This document shows, in pieces, positions 32,791 to 42,197 of a stretch of DNA of 64,000 bases (within the stretch, counting starts at the first letter, position 1; the number at the start of each line of letters is the position of its first letter). The position numbers were made by a program, and so were the translations under genes. Source of the DNA: Pseudoxanthomonas sp. (GTDB lineage Bacteria; Pseudomonadota; Gammaproteobacteria; Xanthomonadales; Xanthomonadaceae); assembly GCF_024710765.1 (NCBI RefSeq), contig NZ_JANJUE010000163.1, forward strand, positions 1-64,000, in the 5' to 3' direction. Below the pieces are notes generated by a model that saw only the letters and a list, made by a program, of their open reading frames with translations, did not search any database and was not told where the DNA came from.

Positions 32791-33443
32791 TGCCGGAAAC
32801 GCTGAAGCTCCTGTTCAAGCGCATCCAGGACGGCATGGAGGGCCTGGCCGACGCGGTGCTCGGCGAGCGCGCGGAGCGCCTGCTCGATGACGAGATCCGC
32901 ACGGTCGACGACGCCTTGCACCGGGCACGTGGCGAACATGCGGCGGCGAAGGCGCGGCGCATCGCCAACGAACAGCACCTGGCCGCGTCCACCGCGCAGT
33001 TGGCGACCGCCGAGGCGCGGGTCGAGTCCGCGCTGCGCCAGCGGCGCACCCAACAGGCACGGACCGCGGCCGAGCAGGTGGTGCGGTTGCAGGAACAGCG
33101 TGACGAATGGACCCGCCATGCGCGCGATCTCGCCGCGCAGGAACAGCAGTTCGCCCATGTGGCCGAGCAGCTCGAAGGCCGGTTGCGCCGACTCAAGCAT
33201 CAGCTCGACCTCCTGCGCGCCAGCATCAGCCTGCAACGTGCGCAGGCTACGGTGGCACGGCGGCAACCCGGCGAGGCGCCGCATCCGGAACCGGCGTTCG
33301 CGTCCGCGCAGCGGATGAAGCGACGCGTCGCCGGCACGGCCGCCCGGGAAGCCGGCGCCCCCCGCATGCCCGCGGGGGACCCCGCGCAGGCGGTGCTGGC
33401 GCGGGCGGAAAAACGCATCAAGTCGTCCCCGCGAAAGCGCTGA
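32790..33443 (+). CDS. PspA/IM30 (YjfJ-like) family protein
   Basis: The ATG shares one base with the yjfI stop. The protein has 217 residues. It is almost entirely coiled coil from about residue 20 to 150 (ERAERLLDDEIRTVDDALHRARGEHAAAKARRIANEQ, QQARTAAEQVVRLQEQRDEWTRHARDLAAQEQQ). It starts MPETLKLLFKRIQDGMEGLADAVLG, and the C-terminus is basic. PspA proteins are peripheral inner-membrane ESCRT-III-like factors that polymerise on damaged membranes. Pairing with YjfI matches the E. coli yjfIJ order. The C-terminal 60 residues are low in similarity. Longer frames upstream lie in yjfI. Confidence 0.82.
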   Translation: MPETLKLLFKRIQDGMEGLADAVLGERAERLLDDEIRTVDDALHRARGEHAAAKARRIANEQHLAASTAQLATAEARVESALRQRRTQQARTAAEQVVRLQEQRDEWTRHARDLAAQEQQFAHVAEQLEGRLRRLKHQLDLLRASISLQRAQATVARRQPGEAPHPEPAFASAQRMKRRVAGTAAREAGAPRMPAGDPAQAVLARAEKRIKSSPRKR

Positions 33444-33458
33444 CCGCAAGGAGCCCCG

Positions 33459-34094
33459 ATGACCGCGTTCCTCACCACCGCCTTGAGTTTCCCCACCCTC
33501 GTCTACAGCGTGCTGCTGGCGTTCTGCGTGATCTACTGGTTGCTCGCGGCCACCGGCATCCTCGACTTCGACACGGTCGACGGCTGGCTGGGCAGCGATG
33601 GCGACAGCGTCGAACCCAGCCAGATCGCCGGCATGATCGCCCGGCTGGGCCTGTCCGGCGTGCCGATGATGCTGGTGCTGACGGTGCTGTCCTGGTTCGG
33701 CTGGCTCATCACCTATTTCGTCCAGCTGTGGCTGCTGCCGCATGTGCCCGACGCGCTGCGCTGGCTGGCCGGCGCGGGTGTCCTGTTGGCCGCGCTGGTG
33801 CCGGGCGTGGTGGCGACCTCGTTGCTGCTGCGGCCGCTGGCCACACTGATCACCCGCCTGCGTCCGCCGCTGCCCGCGCCGGTGCTGGGACGCACTGGCA
33901 GCGTCATTTCGCCCCGGGTCGACGAGACCAGCGGCCGCGCCCAGTTCGACGACGGTGGCGCCGGCCTGATCCTCCAGGTCCGCGCCATGCCCGGCCAGGG
34001 CTTCGCGCGCGGCGACCGGGTCGTCCTGATTGAACACCTGGTCGCTTCCGACACCTACCGCGTCATCTCCGAATCCACTTTCCACCAGCAGTAA
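33459..34094 (+). CDS. YqiJ-like OB-fold inner-membrane protein
   Basis: This 211-residue protein has four hydrophobic helices (FPTLVYSVLLAFCVIYWLLAATG, VPMMLVLTVLSWFGWLITYFVQLWLL, WLAGAGVLLAALVPGVVATSLLLRP). A C-terminal cytoplasmic OB-fold-like domain follows (VLGRTGSVISPRVDETSGRAQFDDGGAGLILQVRAMPGQGFARGDRVVLIEHL). This is the YqiJ architecture, related to NfeD proteins that accompany flotillins. The next gene is a flotillin, as in E. coli yqiJ-yqiK. It has a ribosome-binding site (AAGGAG) and follows the PspA-like gene by 15 bases. Confidence 0.87.
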   Translation: MTAFLTTALSFPTLVYSVLLAFCVIYWLLAATGILDFDTVDGWLGSDGDSVEPSQIAGMIARLGLSGVPMMLVLTVLSWFGWLITYFVQLWLLPHVPDALRWLAGAGVLLAALVPGVVATSLLLRPLATLITRLRPPLPAPVLGRTGSVISPRVDETSGRAQFDDGGAGLILQVRAMPGQGFARGDRVVLIEHLVASDTYRVISESTFHQQ

Positions 34095-34122
34095 ACGCAC
34101 CGCGCCTACAAGGAGTTCCGCC

Positions 34123-36099
34123 ATGAGCACCGCCAACATCCTTCCCTTCCTCATCGGCCTCGGCGTCCTGCTGGTGCTGGGGCTGGGTTTCATCGGCATC
34201 TTCAAAGCCTTCTACAAGAAGGTCGAACAGGGCACCGCGCTCATCGTCAACGACATGAGCTCGCAGCCGAAGGTCCATTTCACCGGCGCCCTGATCATCC
34301 CGGTGCTGTACAAGGCCGAGCTGATGAAGATCAGCCTGATCACCCTGCAGGTCGATCGCCGTGGCAAGGAAGGCCTGGTCTGCCGTGACAACATGCGCGC
34401 CGACATCGCGGTGGCGTTCTACCTGCGCGTCAACGAAACCCCGCAGGATGTCCTGCGCGTGGCCAAGGCGATCGGCGCCGATCGCGCCTCCGACAAGCAC
34501 GCCGTCGACGAGCTGTTCAACGCCAAGTTCTCCGAGGCGCTGAAGACGGTGGGCAAGAAGTTCGACTTCACCGACCTGTTCGACAAGCGCCAGGAATTCC
34601 GCGACGAGATCGTCGCGGTGATCGGCCAGGATCTGAACGGCTACGTGCTCGAGGACGTGGCCATCGACTACCTCGAACAGACGCCGAAGTCGCTGCTGGA
34701 TCCCAGCAACATCCTCGACGCCGAAGGCATCCGCAAGATCACAGAGCTGACCGCCCTGCAGAACGTTCGCACCAACGAACTGGAGCAGAACGAAAAGCTG
34801 GCGATCACCAAGAAGAACACCGAGGCGCGCGAGGCGATGCTGGCGCTGGAACGCCAGCAGGCCGAGGCCGAGGCACGCCAGCAGCGCGAAGTCGAGACGG
34901 TGCGTGCGCGCGAAGCCGCCGAGACCGCCAAGGTGATCGAGGAGCAGCGCCAGGTGTCCGAGCGCGCGCGCCTGGAAACCGAGGAACAGATCAAGATCCG
35001 CGAGCAGGAACAATTGCGCCAGGTCGAGGTGGCAGAGCAGAACCGCCGCCGCGCGGTGGCGATCGAGCTGGAGCGCGTCGCCCGCGCCGAGCAACTGGAA
35101 CGGGTCAGCACCAACAAGGAAGTGCAGCTGCAGGAAGTTGAGCGTGACAAGGTCGTCGAGCAGGGCCGGATGGAAGTGGCCAACGTCGTCCGCGAGCGCA
35201 CCCATATCGAGCAGACGGTTGCCGTGGCCGAGGAGAAGATCAAGGAGACCCGCGAGGTCGCCGAAGCCGACCGCGCCAAGCAGGTGACCGTGCTTGCCGC
35301 CGAAGCGGCCGCGCAGGAAACGCTGGTGAAGGACGTCAAGGCCGCCGAAGCCGCCGAGCAGGCCGCCCGCCACCGCGCGGTCGAACTGACGGTGCTGGCG
35401 GATGCCGAATTGCAGGCCGCCGGCAAGCAGGCCGAGGCCAAGCGCGTGCTGGCGGAAGGTACCCGGGCCGAATCCGCCGCGCCGGGCCTGGCCCACGCGC
35501 AGGTGCAGGAAGCCAATGCGGCCGCGATGGAGAAGACCGGCCTGGCCGAGGCCCGCGTGCTGGAAGCCAAGGCGGATGCCACCTACAAGCAGGGCAACGC
35601 CGACGCGCGCGTGCTCAGCGAGCGCCTGGCCGCCGAAGCCGAGGGCGCCGAGAAGCTCGGCCGCGCCAATGCCACCGCCACCCAGGCCATGGGCGATGCC
35701 GAAGCCAGCAACATCGGCCGCAAGATGGCGGCCGAGGCCGAGGGCCTGACCTCCAAGTTCGACGCGATGGGCAAGATGAGTCCGGAAGCGCGCAGCCACG
35801 AGGAGTACCGCATGCTGCTGGAAACCCAGCTGCGCCAGTTGCTGGCCTCGTTCGACGCGGGCAAGGCGATCTCGCGCGAGAACGCCGAGATCCTGGCCGG
35901 CGCGCTGAAGAACGCCAACATCGAGTTGATCGGCGGCGACGGCGGCGTGTTCAACGCGCTGACCAAGGGTGTTTCGCTGGGCAAGGCGCTGGAAGGCATC
36001 GTCGGCGAGAGCCCGATCGCGGCGCAGTTGCTCGGCCGGCTGGCCGGTGGTGCCGGCCTGCCGGCGGCCGCGCGCCAGTCCGAAGCCACCGACGCCTGA
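34123..36099 (+). CDS. Flotillin-like SPFH protein (YqiK type)
   Basis: This 658-residue protein has one N-terminal membrane helix (ILPFLIGLGVLLVLGLGFIGIF, residues 6-27). An SPFH domain extends to about residue 250 (GTALIVNDMSSQPKVHFTGALIIPVLYKAELMKIS, DVAIDYLEQTPKSLLDPSNILDAEGIRKI). A long Glu/Ala-rich coiled coil reaches about residue 560, and a Gly/Ala-rich tail ends it. Flotillins form cage-like assemblies in the inner membrane that organise lipid domains and aid membrane-stress tolerance. The AAGGAG site precedes the ATG by seven bases, and longer frames upstream sit in the YqiJ-like gene. A large hairpin lies in the gap to the AAA gene. Confidence 0.9.
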   Translation: MSTANILPFLIGLGVLLVLGLGFIGIFKAFYKKVEQGTALIVNDMSSQPKVHFTGALIIPVLYKAELMKISLITLQVDRRGKEGLVCRDNMRADIAVAFYLRVNETPQDVLRVAKAIGADRASDKHAVDELFNAKFSEALKTVGKKFDFTDLFDKRQEFRDEIVAVIGQDLNGYVLEDVAIDYLEQTPKSLLDPSNILDAEGIRKITELTALQNVRTNELEQNEKLAITKKNTEAREAMLALERQQAEAEARQQREVETVRAREAAETAKVIEEQRQVSERARLETEEQIKIREQEQLRQVEVAEQNRRRAVAIELERVARAEQLERVSTNKEVQLQEVERDKVVEQGRMEVANVVRERTHIEQTVAVAEEKIKETREVAEADRAKQVTVLAAEAAAQETLVKDVKAAEAAEQAARHRAVELTVLADAELQAAGKQAEAKRVLAEGTRAESAAPGLAHAQVQEANAAAMEKTGLAEARVLEAKADATYKQGNADARVLSERLAAEAEGAEKLGRANATATQAMGDAEASNIGRKMAAEAEGLTSKFDAMGKMSPEARSHEEYRMLLETQLRQLLASFDAGKAISRENAEILAGALKNANIELIGGDGGVFNALTKGVSLGKALEGIVGESPIAAQLLGRLAGGAGLPAAARQSEATDA

Positions 36100-36116
36100 A
36101 ACCGTGCCACTGAACC

Positions 36117-36144
36117 GGGCCGGCGGACGCATGTCCGCCGGCCC
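36117..36144 (+). other. Perfect 12-bp hairpin in the flotillin-AAA gap
   Basis: GGGCCGGCGGAC pairs exactly with its complement around a GCAT loop, 17 bases after the flotillin stop and 46 bases before the AAA start. There is no T-run, so it may be an attenuator or an mRNA 3'-end stabiliser rather than a full terminator. Confidence 0.55.
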
Positions 36145-36189
36145 TGAAATCTCGCATCGACCGCCCAGGACGGGCGAGGATGAGGTCCG

Positions 36190-39100
36190 ATGTCCGCAAC
36201 CGTAAATCCCGAACCCACCGCCGACAGCCAGGTCGACCAGGCCGTCGCCCAGGGCGGTGCATACGAAGTGCTGCGTCGCCGCCTGGGCGAACAAGGCACG
36301 CGCCTGCATGGCCTGGTCGAAGCGCTCAACACGCGTCGCCTGCAGGAATTCGGCGACAGCCGCATGGAGGCGATCGGCCGCCTGCGCATCCGCACCGAAC
36401 ACAACTCGGTCGGCCGCGACATCGTCCAGGTCGGTGATTTCCTGCTGTTCGGCTTCAATGTCTACATGGGGCTGAAGACCACCACGTCGATTGCCGACGT
36501 GTTCGGCCTGTACCGGCTGGTGGAAACGGCCGAGGGTTACGACGTCGCGCCCGTGGACATCGCCGGGAGCTTCCTCGCCGATGCCGGCTTCCAGCGTGAT
36601 TTCGGCGAGCTGTACAGCTACTACAAGGATGCGCGCCTGCTGCAGCTGATCGTCCGCGACAGCCGCCTGCTGATGGCGTTCCAGATCGGCCTGAAATCCA
36701 CCGACGTACGCGTGTTCCGCTGGACATTGGCCTCCGATGGCGCGATCAACTACCTCGACGCGCGCGGCGAGCGCGACATCGTGCTGCCACCACCGTTCGA
36801 TTTCGAATGGAGTCGCGCCACCAAGGACATGGAGGTCAGCGGCCGGCATCCGCACCTGAACATCCTCGATACCCTGTTCGTCGAGACGACCGGCGGGGAT
36901 CTGACCATCAAGGTCGAGAACAACACCGATACCGGCGCCGGCGTCTACAGCGAGCCGGTCGAGGATCGCACCCAGTCGCTGGATGACGCCCAGTTCGAAT
37001 ACGCACGGGTCGGTTCGCTGATCCTGCTCAAGGTCCTGCCCTATCGCGAAAGCGCCCGGCGCGGCCTGGTCTACAACACCCTGACCGGCAAGGTCACGCG
37101 CCTGGATGCCATCGTGCAGGCCTGCATCCAGTTGCCGGAAGACCACGGCATCATCTTCCCGGGCGGCTACTACCTGCAGAACGGCGAACACAAGGCTTTC
37201 GACGCCATCGTCCGCGACATGCAGTACAAGCGCACGATCCGCTCGCCCAACGGCGAGGACGTGCTGTACGTGTTCTACGAGCGGGAAACCGGCCAGGCCG
37301 CGCTGCTGGTGTACAACCTGATCCAGCGCCAATTGCAGCCGCCGGTGCTGGCGCACGGTTACGCCCGCCTGCATGACGGGCGCATGGTGCTGTTCCGGGC
37401 CGAGAACGACGATCCCACCCGTGTCCACCAGATGCAGGTCTGGCAGACACCCTTCAGTTCCGACGAATTCGCCGCCACCCGCGCGCCGGGCACCTCGTTC
37501 ATGGGCCGGCTCGGCAACGCGGAACTGGTCCGCGCGGTCTCCAACCTGCTCGACCTGGCCCGCGAAATCGAACGCGAGGACGTCTCCGCGCAGCGCTACC
37601 AGTTGCTGACCCATTCCACCCGCCGCCTGTTCGACCTGCACCACTGGATCGACGATGCCGAGTGCGACGGCCTGGCCGGCCTGCTGCACGAAATCGCGGA
37701 CACCGGCGAATCGGTGCTGGACGAATACGAAAAGGTCCAGCAGATCCGCCGCCAATCCGACGCCGCGATGACCCAGGCGCGCAGCGATCATCGCGCCCTG
37801 ATCGGCCGCCTGCAGCCGGAAGGTTGGAACGGCATCGATCAGTTCGTCGAAGCGCTGGGAGCGATCTCGCGCCAGCGCGGCCAGTTGCTGACCATCCGCG
37901 ACTATCGCTACATCGATACCGCGGCCGTCGACACGATGACGGCCGCGTTGCAGGAGGCACAGGACCGGGTCGGCCTGGCCACCGGTGATTTCCTGGCCGG
38001 CGAGAAGGCGCTGGCGCCCTTCCTCCAGCGACTGGCGGCCCTGGACGCGCAGGCGGCCGCCGCGACCACCGCGCGCGAACTGGGCGAGGCGATCTCGGCG
38101 ATGCAGGCGATGTCCGGCGAGCTGGACATGCTGTCGGAGCTGATGGCAACGCTGAAGATCGACGATGCCACCCGGCGTACCCGCGTGGTCGAATCCATCT
38201 CCGCCATCTATGCGCGACTGAACCAGTCGCGCGCACGCGCGACCGCCAAGCGCCGCGAGTTGGGCTCGGCCGAGTCGGTCGCCCAGTTCGGCGCCCAGTT
38301 CACCCTGTTCGCCCAGGCCGTCACCAACGGGCTGGCGCTGGCGAACACGCCCGAGCGCACCGACGAGCAATCCTCACGGCTGCTCGTGCAACTGGAGGAG
38401 CTGGAGAGCCAGTTCGGCGAGCACGAACAGTTCCTCGGCGACATCCTGGCCAAGCGCGAGGAGGTGCTGGAGGCGTTCGAGGCGCACAAGCAGGCCCTGC
38501 TCGACGAACGCCAGCGCAAGGCCCAGGCGGTGCTGGATGCCGCCAACCGCATTCTCGAGGGCCTGGGCCGGCGCACCGAACGCCTCGCCACCGCGGATGA
38601 ATTGAATGCGTTCTTCGCCGGCGATACCCTGATCCTCAAGCTGCGTGAACTCGCCGGGCGCCTACGCGAACTCAAGGATCCAGTCAAGGCCGACGACGTC
38701 GAGGCCCGCATCAAATCCGTCCGCGACCAGTCGATCCGCGCCTTGCGCGATCGCAGCGACCTGTTCGAGGACGGCGGCAACATCATCCGCATCGGCGCGC
38801 GCCATCGCTTCAGCGTCAACACCCAGCCGCTGGATCTCACCCTGATTCCCCGCGCCGATACGCTGGCCGTACACCTGACCGGCACGGACTACCTGCAGCC
38901 GTTGCACGATCCGGCGCTGGAAGCGCTGCGTCCGTTCTGGGACGTGATGATCGAATCCGAATCCCCGCAGCTGTATCGCGGCGAATACCTGGCCGGCAGC
39001 ATGCTGGCCGATGCGCGCGCGGGCCGGAACGGCCTGGCGCTTCCCGCGCTGGAGCATGCGCTCTCCGATCCCGAAGCGCTGGCCAGACTGGTGCGCGACT

Positions 39101-41517
39101 ATGCCGCGCCGCGCTATCGCGAGGGCTACGAGAAAGGCATCCACGATCACGACGCCACCGCCATCCTGCGCGCCTTGCTACCCCTGCAGCGCGCGGCCGG
39201 GGCCCTCGTGCATCCGCCCGCCGAACGCGCCCTGGCGATCGCCTACTGGTGCGGACTGGCCGAAGAGTCGGCGGCCGAATGGGTGGACCGCATCCGCGCC
39301 GCGCGCACGATCGATGCGCTGGGCCCGACCGGTGCCGCGTTGCCGGCGCTGCGGGCCGAGCTCGCCGCCTCCATCGCACAGCGCCAGCAGGCGGGCGAGC
39401 TTCCGGCCGGCATGGCCGACAGCGCGGCCGGCTTCCTCGCCGACAGCATCGATTCGGCCACGCCGGCATTCCGTTTCACCCAGTATGCGCAGCAACTCGC
39501 CACCGCGTTCGCCCGGCAAATGGCCGAGGGCGACACGGGCACCGTGCTCAGGCAGACGCTGCAGCGCCTGCAGGATCGCCCGGTCGCCACCTGGACGCTG
39601 TTGCAGCAGGCATTCGCGGCGCTGACCGCGCAGGCGGAACTGGCGCCCCTGGCCACGTATGCGCCGGAAGCGATTGCACTCCACCTGCATGGTGCACGCC
39701 TGCGCCATGTGGTCGATCCGGTCGACCTGATGGTCCCAGTACAGGGCCTGCTCGGTGAACATCCGCGCATCCAGCAGGGCCGGATGAGCCTGGCCGTGGA
39801 TGACTTCCAAGCCCGCTTCGATGCCCATCTGGGTGGTTTTTTGCCGCAATGGCGGCGCTACCAGGGCCTGCGCGGCGAAGTCGTGCAGCGCGAACGCGAA
39901 GCGATGCGGCTGGAGGAATTCAAGGCGCGTCCGCTGACCTCGTTCGTGCGCAACCGGCTGATCAACGAGGTCTACCTGCCGGTGATCGGCGACAACCTGG
40001 CCAAGCAGATGGGCACCGCCGGCGAGGGCAAGCGCAGCGACCTGATGGGTCTGCTGATGATGATCTCGCCTCCCGGCTACGGCAAGACCACGCTGATGGA
40101 GTACGTCGCCCACCGCCTCGGCCTGGTCTTCATGAAAATCAATGGCCCGGCACTGGGGCACGAAGTGCGCTCGCTGGATCCGGCGCAGGCACCGGACGCG
40201 ACCTCGCGGCAGGAACTGGAGAAACTGAACCTGGCCCTGGAGATGGGCAACAACGTGATGCTGTACCTGGACGACATCCAGCATACCCATCCGGAGTTCC
40301 TGCAGAAGTTCATTTCCCTGTGCGACGGCACCCGCCGCATCGAGGGCGTCTGGCGCGGCCAGACCAGGACCTACGACATGCGCGGACGCAAGTTCGCGGT
40401 GGTGATGGCCGGCAATCCGTATACCGAGTCCGGCGAGGTCTTCAAGATACCGGACATGCTCGCCAACCGCGCCGACATCTACAACCTCGGCGACGTACTG
40501 GGCGGGATGGAGGAAGCGTTCCTGCTGAGCTACGTGGAGAACTGCCTGACCTCCAACCCGGTGCTGGCGCCGCTGGCCACCCGCGACATGGCCGATCTCT
40601 ACCTGCTGGTGGATCGGGCCCGCGGCAAGGATGTCAGCAGCAACCAGCTCTCCCATGCCTACAGCGGCGCGGAGATCAACGAAATCGTCGCCGTGCTGCA
40701 GCGGCTGCTGAGCGTTCGCGACGTGGTCTACCGGGTCAACCAGCAATACATCGCCAGTGCCGCGCAGGCGGATCGGTACCGGGTGGAGCCGCCGTTCAAG
40801 CTGCAGGGCAGCTACCGCAACATGAACAAGCTCGCCGAGAAGATCTCGCCGGTGATGAACGAGTCCGAGCTGCAGCAGCTGATCTCCGATCACTATCTGG
40901 GCGAAGCCCAGTTGCTGACCACCGGCGCGGAGGAGAACCTGCTCAAGCTGGGCGAGCTCCGCGGGACGCTGGGCGTCGAAGCGCAGTCGCGCTGGAAGCA
41001 GATCAAGGCCGATTTCCTGCGCAACAAGGCCATGGGTGCAGAGGATGCCGATGTCGGTGGACGCGTCGTGGCGCAGCTGGCCGACATCGCGGTGGGACTG
41101 CAGCGCCTCGGTGAACCCGCCACTCCGGACGAACCCGCTGCGGCGGCGGTGCCCTGGGAAGCGCTGCTGGAAGCCTTGCACGGCCTGCGTCCGGCTCCCG
41201 CGGCGCCGCCGATGCCGCCGATGCCGGCGGTCACTCCGGAGGCGGTCGCGTCCGACACGGCGCCGTTGCTGGCCGCACTGCGGCAGACGTTGGGCCGCCA
41301 GGATCAGCTCAATGCCGCGCTTGTCGCCCTTGCCCAGGCGCTGCGCACCAATGCGACGGCGGAACCCGCGCCGACACCGCGCAAGGGCAAGCCGAAGACA
41401 CCCCGGCAGGCCGAGTTCGACAAGGTGATCGCCAACCTGGAATTCAAGGAAGAGCGCCCGACTCCGACCCTGGACGTGTCTCCTTCCGCACAGGAGCAGG
41501 GGGATGCGCAGCCATGA
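36190..41517 (+). CDS. Giant AAA-type ATPase ("DNA repair ATPase" family)
   Basis: This 1775-residue protein has no membrane segment. The first about 450 residues are a beta-rich domain (GFNVYMGLKTTTSIADVFGLYRL), then coiled coils to about residue 850. The AAA module lies at about residues 1250-1450, with Walker A PPGYGKTTLMEYVA near residue 1296 and Walker B VMLYLDDIQHTHPEF near 1360. A sensor segment (FAVVMAGNPYTESGEVFKIPDMLANRADIYNLGD) follows. The C-terminus is Pro/Lys-rich. Homologues carry the automatic label DNA repair ATPase, which has little experimental basis. Its place between a flotillin and TelA suggests work in membrane stress, perhaps remodelling. The following ATG overlaps its stop (ATGA). 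Confidence 0.85.
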   Translation: MSATVNPEPTADSQVDQAVAQGGAYEVLRRRLGEQGTRLHGLVEALNTRRLQEFGDSRMEAIGRLRIRTEHNSVGRDIVQVGDFLLFGFNVYMGLKTTTSIADVFGLYRLVETAEGYDVAPVDIAGSFLADAGFQRDFGELYSYYKDARLLQLIVRDSRLLMAFQIGLKSTDVRVFRWTLASDGAINYLDARGERDIVLPPPFDFEWSRATKDMEVSGRHPHLNILDTLFVETTGGDLTIKVENNTDTGAGVYSEPVEDRTQSLDDAQFEYARVGSLILLKVLPYRESARRGLVYNTLTGKVTRLDAIVQACIQLPEDHGIIFPGGYYLQNGEHKAFDAIVRDMQYKRTIRSPNGEDVLYVFYERETGQAALLVYNLIQRQLQPPVLAHGYARLHDGRMVLFRAENDDPTRVHQMQVWQTPFSSDEFAATRAPGTSFMGRLGNAELVRAVSNLLDLAREIEREDVSAQRYQLLTHSTRRLFDLHHWIDDAECDGLAGLLHEIADTGESVLDEYEKVQQIRRQSDAAMTQARSDHRALIGRLQPEGWNGIDQFVEALGAISRQRGQLLTIRDYRYIDTAAVDTMTAALQEAQDRVGLATGDFLAGEKALAPFLQRLAALDAQAAAATTARELGEAISAMQAMSGELDMLSELMATLKIDDATRRTRVVESISAIYARLNQSRARATAKRRELGSAESVAQFGAQFTLFAQAVTNGLALANTPERTDEQSSRLLVQLEELESQFGEHEQFLGDILAKREEVLEAFEAHKQALLDERQRKAQAVLDAANRILEGLGRRTERLATADELNAFFAGDTLILKLRELAGRLRELKDPVKADDVEARIKSVRDQSIRALRDRSDLFEDGGNIIRIGARHRFSVNTQPLDLTLIPRADTLAVHLTGTDYLQPLHDPALEALRPFWDVMIESESPQLYRGEYLAGSMLADARAGRNGLALPALEHALSDPEALARLVRDYAAPRYREGYEKGIHDHDATAILRALLPLQRAAGALVHPPAERALAIAYWCGLAEESAAEWVDRIRAARTIDALGPTGAALPALRAELAASIAQRQQAGELPAGMADSAAGFLADSIDSATPAFRFTQYAQQLATAFARQMAEGDTGTVLRQTLQRLQDRPVATWTLLQQAFAALTAQAELAPLATYAPEAIALHLHGARLRHVVDPVDLMVPVQGLLGEHPRIQQGRMSLAVDDFQARFDAHLGGFLPQWRRYQGLRGEVVQREREAMRLEEFKARPLTSFVRNRLINEVYLPVIGDNLAKQMGTAGEGKRSDLMGLLMMISPPGYGKTTLMEYVAHRLGLVFMKINGPALGHEVRSLDPAQAPDATSRQELEKLNLALEMGNNVMLYLDDIQHTHPEFLQKFISLCDGTRRIEGVWRGQTRTYDMRGRKFAVVMAGNPYTESGEVFKIPDMLANRADIYNLGDVLGGMEEAFLLSYVENCLTSNPVLAPLATRDMADLYLLVDRARGKDVSSNQLSHAYSGAEINEIVAVLQRLLSVRDVVYRVNQQYIASAAQADRYRVEPPFKLQGSYRNMNKLAEKISPVMNESELQQLISDHYLGEAQLLTTGAEENLLKLGELRGTLGVEAQSRWKQIKADFLRNKAMGAEDADVGGRVVAQLADIAVGLQRLGEPATPDEPAAAAVPWEALLEALHGLRPAPAAPPMPPMPAVTPEAVASDTAPLLAALRQTLGRQDQLNAALVALAQALRTNATAEPAPTPRKGKPKTPRQAEFDKVIANLEFKEERPTPTLDVSPSAQEQGDAQP

Positions 41518-42197
41518 ACCCGGCGCCTGCCGGCGACGCCGAGGCACGGGTGCTGGCCGAGCACGCAGCGGCGGTGCAGGTGTTGGGCACGGGCGCCACC
41601 GATGCGCTGCAGGCCACGCTGCGTGATCTGCGCGCCCTGCTCCTGATCGCCGATCCGGGAGCGGCCCGACGCAACGCCGGTTTCTGGGGTCGCCTGATCG
41701 GACGCGACATCCGCATGGATGCCGAAGCCCGCGCGCTGCGCGAGGGCAGCGGCGTCCTGCTGCTCCGCGCCGAAAGCCAGGTGGCGCGGCTGCGTGAACA
41801 CCACGCCGCCCTGGCGCTGCGCGCCGAACGCCTGAACGCAGCGCTGGCCGGGTTGCGCGCCGAGATCGAAGCCTTGTCCGAGCCGTCTTCCCGGGATGGC
41901 GAAGACGACGGCCGCGAACGTCGTCTCGCGCGCCTGGGCACGCTGCATGCGACCTGCGCCGTGACCGCCGGTCAATTGCAGCTGGTCGCCGCCGGCACGC
42001 TGGCGGTCGCCGAGCGCCATGCGCAGCAACTGCCCCGGCTCACCCTGCTGCTGGCACAGCATCGCGGCGTGCAATCCGGTAGCGGGCAGGGAATGCAGTT
42101 ATCCTCCGCACGGCAGGCGCTGGATGAGCTGGAAGCCTGTATCGACCACCTGCCCTCCCCGGCCAAGCCGGAGAACAAGACCCAGGAGATCCCATGA
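41514..42197 (+). CDS. Coiled-coil protein of unknown function
   Basis: This 227-residue protein starts at the ATG that overlaps the AAA gene stop, and its own end overlaps the telA start as ATGA. It is helical with a likely coiled coil (RAESQVARLREHHAALALRAERLNAALAGLRAEIEALSE) and a short motif GFWGRLIGRDIRMDAEARAL that could bind a membrane or partner. I do not recognise a family. Tight coupling on both sides suggests it is an obligatory partner of the AAA ATPase or TelA. Position and helical pattern resemble small linkers that accompany TelA in other genomes, but this is inference. Confidence 0.7.
   Translation: MNPAPAGDAEARVLAEHAAAVQVLGTGATDALQATLRDLRALLLIADPGAARRNAGFWGRLIGRDIRMDAEARALREGSGVLLLRAESQVARLREHHAALALRAERLNAALAGLRAEIEALSEPSSRDGEDDGRERRLARLGTLHATCAVTAGQLQLVAAGTLAVAERHAQQLPRLTLLLAQHRGVQSGSGQGMQLSSARQALDELEACIDHLPSPAKPENKTQEIP

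Noticed and set aside
34063..38370. Very long open frame on the minus strand across flotillin and the AAA gene
   Set aside because: It is antisense to two well-supported genes, consists of low-complexity residues, and is the usual GC-driven shadow.
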